This document shows positions 60,995 to 64,000 of a DNA stretch of 64,000 bases, piece by piece. The DNA is from an uncultured Lachnospiraceae bacterium (GTDB taxonomy: Bacteria > Bacillota > Clostridia > Lachnospirales > Lachnospiraceae). Position 1 is the stretch's first letter; every line of letters begins with the position of its first letter. The DNA lies in assembly GCA_902788035.1 (NCBI GenBank), contig CADAIL010000011.1, positions 1 through 64,000 on the forward strand. The letters are read 5' to 3'. The notes under the pieces are model-generated. The model saw only the letters and a program-made list of their open reading frames with translations, had not been told where the DNA came from and did not search any database. The position numbers were made by a program, and so were the translations under genes.

Positions 60995-62770
60995 TCAACC
61001 ATCCTTCATTCTTCTGAGATAACTGTCGGGATCCGAGAGCAGTTCATCGGCAGTTCCCGACTCGCTAAGATGCCCGTCCGCAATGACGAGTATATCATCT
61101 GCTGTCTGTATTGTCGATACGCGGTGAGCTATGAGAATCACGGTCACATGGTCTCTCAGGCGTGCCAGTACGTCCGCAATCAGTTTTTCATTTTCAAAAT
61201 CGAGAGCACTCGTCGCCTCATCCAGAATGAGGAGTTCCGGATCGCCCGCCAGGGCTCTGGCCAGCACAATTCTCTGGACTTCGCCGCCGGAGAACATGGC
61301 TCCGTCATCTCCCATCCTAAGGTCGAGTGGCAGGACCTCGCCGTCAGCTTTGCGAACGAGGAAATCCCACGCTCCGCTCTTCTTAAGGGCCCGGATGATC
61401 TTTTCATCGCTGATGCCCGGGTGGAATCTCGCGATGTTCTCCCTCACCCCCGCGTTTAATATCATCGGGTTCTGAGGCACATAGCATATCTTATCCTTCG
61501 TGACGGCAATCTTTACTTCACCTAAACCGGGACTTAAGAAACCGAGTATAAGATCGACCGCAGTGGATTTTCCTGCGCCGGACGGGCCTGTGAGGGCTGT
61601 TATCGTATTCTTTTTGATTTCAAATGTCACATCCTCCAGCGCATTCTCAGAAGCTCCGGCGTAGGAAAAGCTTACGCGGTCGAACGTAAGGGCTATGCCC
61701 TCCGGCAGAGCAGCGCCGAATTCACCGTCCGTGCTTTTCCGATCGTCCGACCTCATTCCTGACGACCTTCGGCGCACATCCTCCATGACACGGTAAGCCG
61801 GAAGCGTCTCCCGAATTCCCATAATGTACTCCTGGGTCGATGGGAGCAGCGGCCATATCCTCATAAATACATAGAGAACGATGACAAGGTGTGAAGTCTC
61901 AATTTCAAGGAAGTAGACCGCGCCGAAGAAAATCACGCTGATAAGTACAGCCTCACCGATCGTCGACAGCATACGCGGTCTTGCGACATTGTCCGCAGAC
62001 ATTACCATCGTATGCTCGAGATCTCTGGACGCCATGTCAAAGCGCTTCGCTTCCTCCTCCTCGATGCCATAGCTCCTGATTTCCTTAAAGCCGGCAAGCT
62101 GGGTCTTCATCTCAGCCGTGAACTTATCGTACTGGGCAGTCAGTCTGTTTCCTATCACTTTCGAGCGCTTCGTGAAGGGTCTGAAGAAGATGAAGAAAAT
62201 GCCGCCCGCACAGATGACAAAGATAGAAAGCGGTACCGACATCGCAAAAGCCACCGTGAGCTCCACGAGGGCTGTCGCTATGTTGGTCAGCATACATAGA
62301 AAATAATTGACCGTCGTCGTAAGCCGGGGAATCTCATTCACCATAGCGTCCATGTGCCTTGCCTGGCTGCCTGTGATATAGCTTTCCCATGGTGTATCCA
62401 TGAGACAGTTATAGTACTCTTCGCGCATATCAGCCGTAAAATTCGACGCCAGCTGCATGCACTGGACCCGCATTTTCCTGTGAGCGGCAGCCTGGACCAG
62501 CATGATAACAAAGAAGAACCCAAGAACCAGAATAAGCCTTATGAGCAGCGGCTGTTCGTTCAGCTTCGCTGCGGCAAGGCTGAGACCGAACGGCAAAGTC
62601 GCGTCCGTGCTCGCCCCTCCTATATTGAGGATTCCGAGAATGGGGATCAGGGTCAGTATTGTCACGCCCTGCAGCAGTGACGATACGATCATGAGGACCA
62701 GGGTCCATACAAAGAGGCCGGCGTCTTTTTTCAAAACGTCCCGAAGCACTGCCCCTAGTTCATGTATCAT
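60995..62770 (-). CDS. ABC exporter (permease fused to ATPase)
   Basis: 591 residues: six membrane helices in the first 320 residues and an ATPase with GPSGAGKST (about residue 393), signature FSGGEVQRI (about residue 495) and Walker B LLILDEATSALD. There is no N-terminal peptidase domain. It fits the exporter (D) of lasso clusters; lipid-linked saccharide export is an alternative in this glycan setting. The ATG overlaps the LicD stop by four bases. Confidence 0.9.
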   Translation of the reverse strand: MIHELGAVLRDVLKKDAGLFVWTLVLMIVSSLLQGVTILTLIPILGILNIGGASTDATLPFGLSLAAAKLNEQPLLIRLILVLGFFFVIMLVQAAAHRKMRVQCMQLASNFTADMREEYYNCLMDTPWESYITGSQARHMDAMVNEIPRLTTTVNYFLCMLTNIATALVELTVAFAMSVPLSIFVICAGGIFFIFFRPFTKRSKVIGNRLTAQYDKFTAEMKTQLAGFKEIRSYGIEEEEAKRFDMASRDLEHTMVMSADNVARPRMLSTIGEAVLISVIFFGAVYFLEIETSHLVIVLYVFMRIWPLLPSTQEYIMGIRETLPAYRVMEDVRRRSSGMRSDDRKSTDGEFGAALPEGIALTFDRVSFSYAGASENALEDVTFEIKKNTITALTGPSGAGKSTAVDLILGFLSPGLGEVKIAVTKDKICYVPQNPMILNAGVRENIARFHPGISDEKIIRALKKSGAWDFLVRKADGEVLPLDLRMGDDGAMFSGGEVQRIVLARALAGDPELLILDEATSALDFENEKLIADVLARLRDHVTVILIAHRVSTIQTADDILVIADGHLSESGTADELLSDPDSYLRRMKDG

Positions 62771-63699
62771 ATTTTTCCGTCTCCCGATTCATCTGGATTG
62801 TTATCGCTGTTTCCGGCCACTGTCTCTCCATCGGCAGTCTCCTCAAAGGATACGAATTCGATCTTTCTGATATTATGCTTATCCCGGTTCCCTTCCGCCG
62901 GCGGCTTCATGTAATCGCCGTAGAATCTGGAAAGGAATTCATCATAAAGTCTCGGACCGGGAAGCATGACATCCTCAAATCTGTAACGGCGCACATGCTC
63001 TCCTCCCCATACATTTTTGGGGACGATCTCGCGGTATGCGTATGCGCCGAATACATTTGCACCCGTACTGCTTCCATCCCATCCGTAGCGGTGAAGCTTT
63101 TTGTCGATCTCCCAGAGAATTTCCTTCGTATCAGCTCCTCTTCCCAGATTCACTCTCTTTGCCGCCGCGATAATGAGCCGCTGATAAAGAGGTCTTCCGG
63201 GCCTGTTGAGATTCACAAGATAATCGAAGCATGACAGATGGTATCTGAGCCTCGTCCACATCAGGGATGTGTAGTGCAGGTAACGGAAAAACGGAATATT
63301 CGGGTTCCCGTCGAGCGGAAAAATGTCAATCCACGCAGATTCGACGATCTCCCTGCCGCCGGAAGCGTTGTATACGCGGACACGGTTGTCCACGATACGG
63401 CTGAAATACCGGTTGTAATCTTCCTTGATTTTAAAATTCAGATACTCAAAATGCTCCGGAAGACCGCCGCCTCCGGATAGAAGATCAAACAGCCTGTCAT
63501 AATCTTCTCTGGGCATCCCGATATCAACATCGTCGTCCCAGGGGATAAAGCCGTTGTGCCTTACCGCTCCGAGCATTGTTCCCCCGATCATGTAATAGCG
63601 CAGATTCTCCCTATCACAGATATCCAGGAATACACGGATGATCTCCAGCTCTGCCAGCTGCAGTTTTCTCAAATTGGAATGTACTTCTTCGTTATACAT
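62767..63699 (-). CDS. LicD family protein
   Basis: 310 residues. The LicD nucleotidyltransferase-like core is clear: YYMIGGTMLGAVRHNGFIPWDDDVDIGM (about residues 35-62) with the metal-binding DDDVD, then YDRLFDLL. LicD proteins transfer phosphocholine or a related phospho-group onto teichoic acid or other surface glycans. The C-terminal 40 residues are acidic and low-complexity (ADGETVAGNSDNNPDESGDGK). It shares a base with the upstream stop and is coupled to the exporter. Confidence 0.88.
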   Translation of the reverse strand: MYNEEVHSNLRKLQLAELEIIRVFLDICDRENLRYYMIGGTMLGAVRHNGFIPWDDDVDIGMPREDYDRLFDLLSGGGGLPEHFEYLNFKIKEDYNRYFSRIVDNRVRVYNASGGREIVESAWIDIFPLDGNPNIPFFRYLHYTSLMWTRLRYHLSCFDYLVNLNRPGRPLYQRLIIAAAKRVNLGRGADTKEILWEIDKKLHRYGWDGSSTGANVFGAYAYREIVPKNVWGGEHVRRYRFEDVMLPGPRLYDEFLSRFYGDYMKPPAEGNRDKHNIRKIEFVSFEETADGETVAGNSDNNPDESGDGKI

Positions 63700-64000
63700 T
63701 ACTGACCCTCTCTGCGTCTGCGGAATACGCTCCCCCAGACGTCCATGCGATGTGACAGCTTCTGCGGAATCGGCTTACTCACGGCGGACTTAAGCTTCTC
63801 ATCATCGCTGCTCACTGCTTTCTGCTTCTGTACTGCCGCATATGTTCCCGGAAGATTCGCAAACGCAAAAAGAATAAACGGGTCATACCAGGACTCAAGG
63901 AAGTGATGATCTATACAGGTCGTCGCGGCGATGAACGCGATAATCAGGGCAATTTTCGGCTGTCCTCTCTTTACTGCTCTCATCGCGATATAGGCAAATG
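63699..64000 (-). CDS. C-terminal part of a membrane protein (cut by window edge)
   Basis: The frame is open to the last base, so the gene begins outside the window; the ATG at 63983 is probably internal (the codons before it read FAYIA). About 100 residues are visible: two hydrophobic segments (IALIIAFIAATTC, DPFILFAFANLPGTYA) and a basic cytoplasmic tail. The place in the operon suggests a polysaccharide polymerase or ligase of the Wzy/O-antigen type, but the visible part is too short to say. Confidence 0.65.
   Translation of the reverse strand, partial: FAYIAMRAVKRGQPKIALIIAFIAATTCIDHHFLESWYDPFILFAFANLPGTYAAVQKQKAVSSDDEKLKSAVSKPIPQKLSHRMDVWGSVFRRRREGQ

Overview
The window looks like a chromosome segment of an anaerobic, low-to-mid-GC Gram-positive bacterium of the class Clostridia, most likely Lachnospiraceae. 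The support is pyruvate:ferredoxin oxidoreductase, pyruvate phosphate dikinase beside a PPi-type phosphofructokinase, a single-chain glycyl-tRNA synthetase, an M16C peptidase next to era-recO-glyS, a thioester/VaFE surface adhesin and a Tn1549-like conjugation/partition module. Nearly every gene lies on the minus strand. The species assignment is inference; no rRNA or tRNA gene was recognised.

Region 1 (1 to about 23.4 kb) is accessory DNA. An IS630-type element (1-775, cut by the window edge) has removed the 3' end of the first of two tandem LRR-Roc-COR GTPase genes. The intact second copy ends in a PD-(D/E)xK-like nuclease domain. The two share almost the same GTPase part but carry unrelated LRR sensors. 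To their right, read right to left, lies an integrative conjugative element backbone: a 2-kb-codon TIE-type adhesin (thioester, Cna-B and VaFE ester domains) split by an in-frame TGA, three small or accessory genes, a replication initiator with a pentapeptide-repeat linker, a DnaC-like ATPase, ParA, ParB, an unknown protein, PcfB and the VirD4/TraG coupling protein. A DUF2971 gene and an AAA-ATPase/nuclease gene follow.

Region 2 (23.6-50.4 kb) is core metabolism: ppdK, PPi-phosphofructokinase, a ydjG-ydjH-ydjI-like membrane-stress set without pspA, glyS, a lipoprotein, recO, era, an M16C peptidase, a class A penicillin-binding protein, pyruvate:ferredoxin oxidoreductase, an ABC-F protein, a VanZ-like protein and a polytopic membrane protein. 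The intergenic spaces at 31.9-32.3, 39.1-39.4 and 42.4-42.8 kb hold several families of inverted and tandem repeats, some shared between sites.

Region 3 (50.4-64.0 kb) is a long, tightly coupled minus-strand operon running in from the right edge. It combines surface-glycopolymer genes (LicD, an IspD/TarI-like cytidylyltransferase with a TarJ-like dehydrogenase, YfhO, VanZ) with the full set of lasso-peptide maturation functions: PqqD-type recognition element, transglutaminase-like B2 protease, asparagine-synthetase-like cyclase, HprK-like kinase, nucleotidyltransferase and ABC exporter. No precursor peptide gene is visible. Just beyond the operon's end a complete plus-strand unit (promoter, RBS, 35-codon membrane peptide, terminator) stands alone between minus-strand genes.
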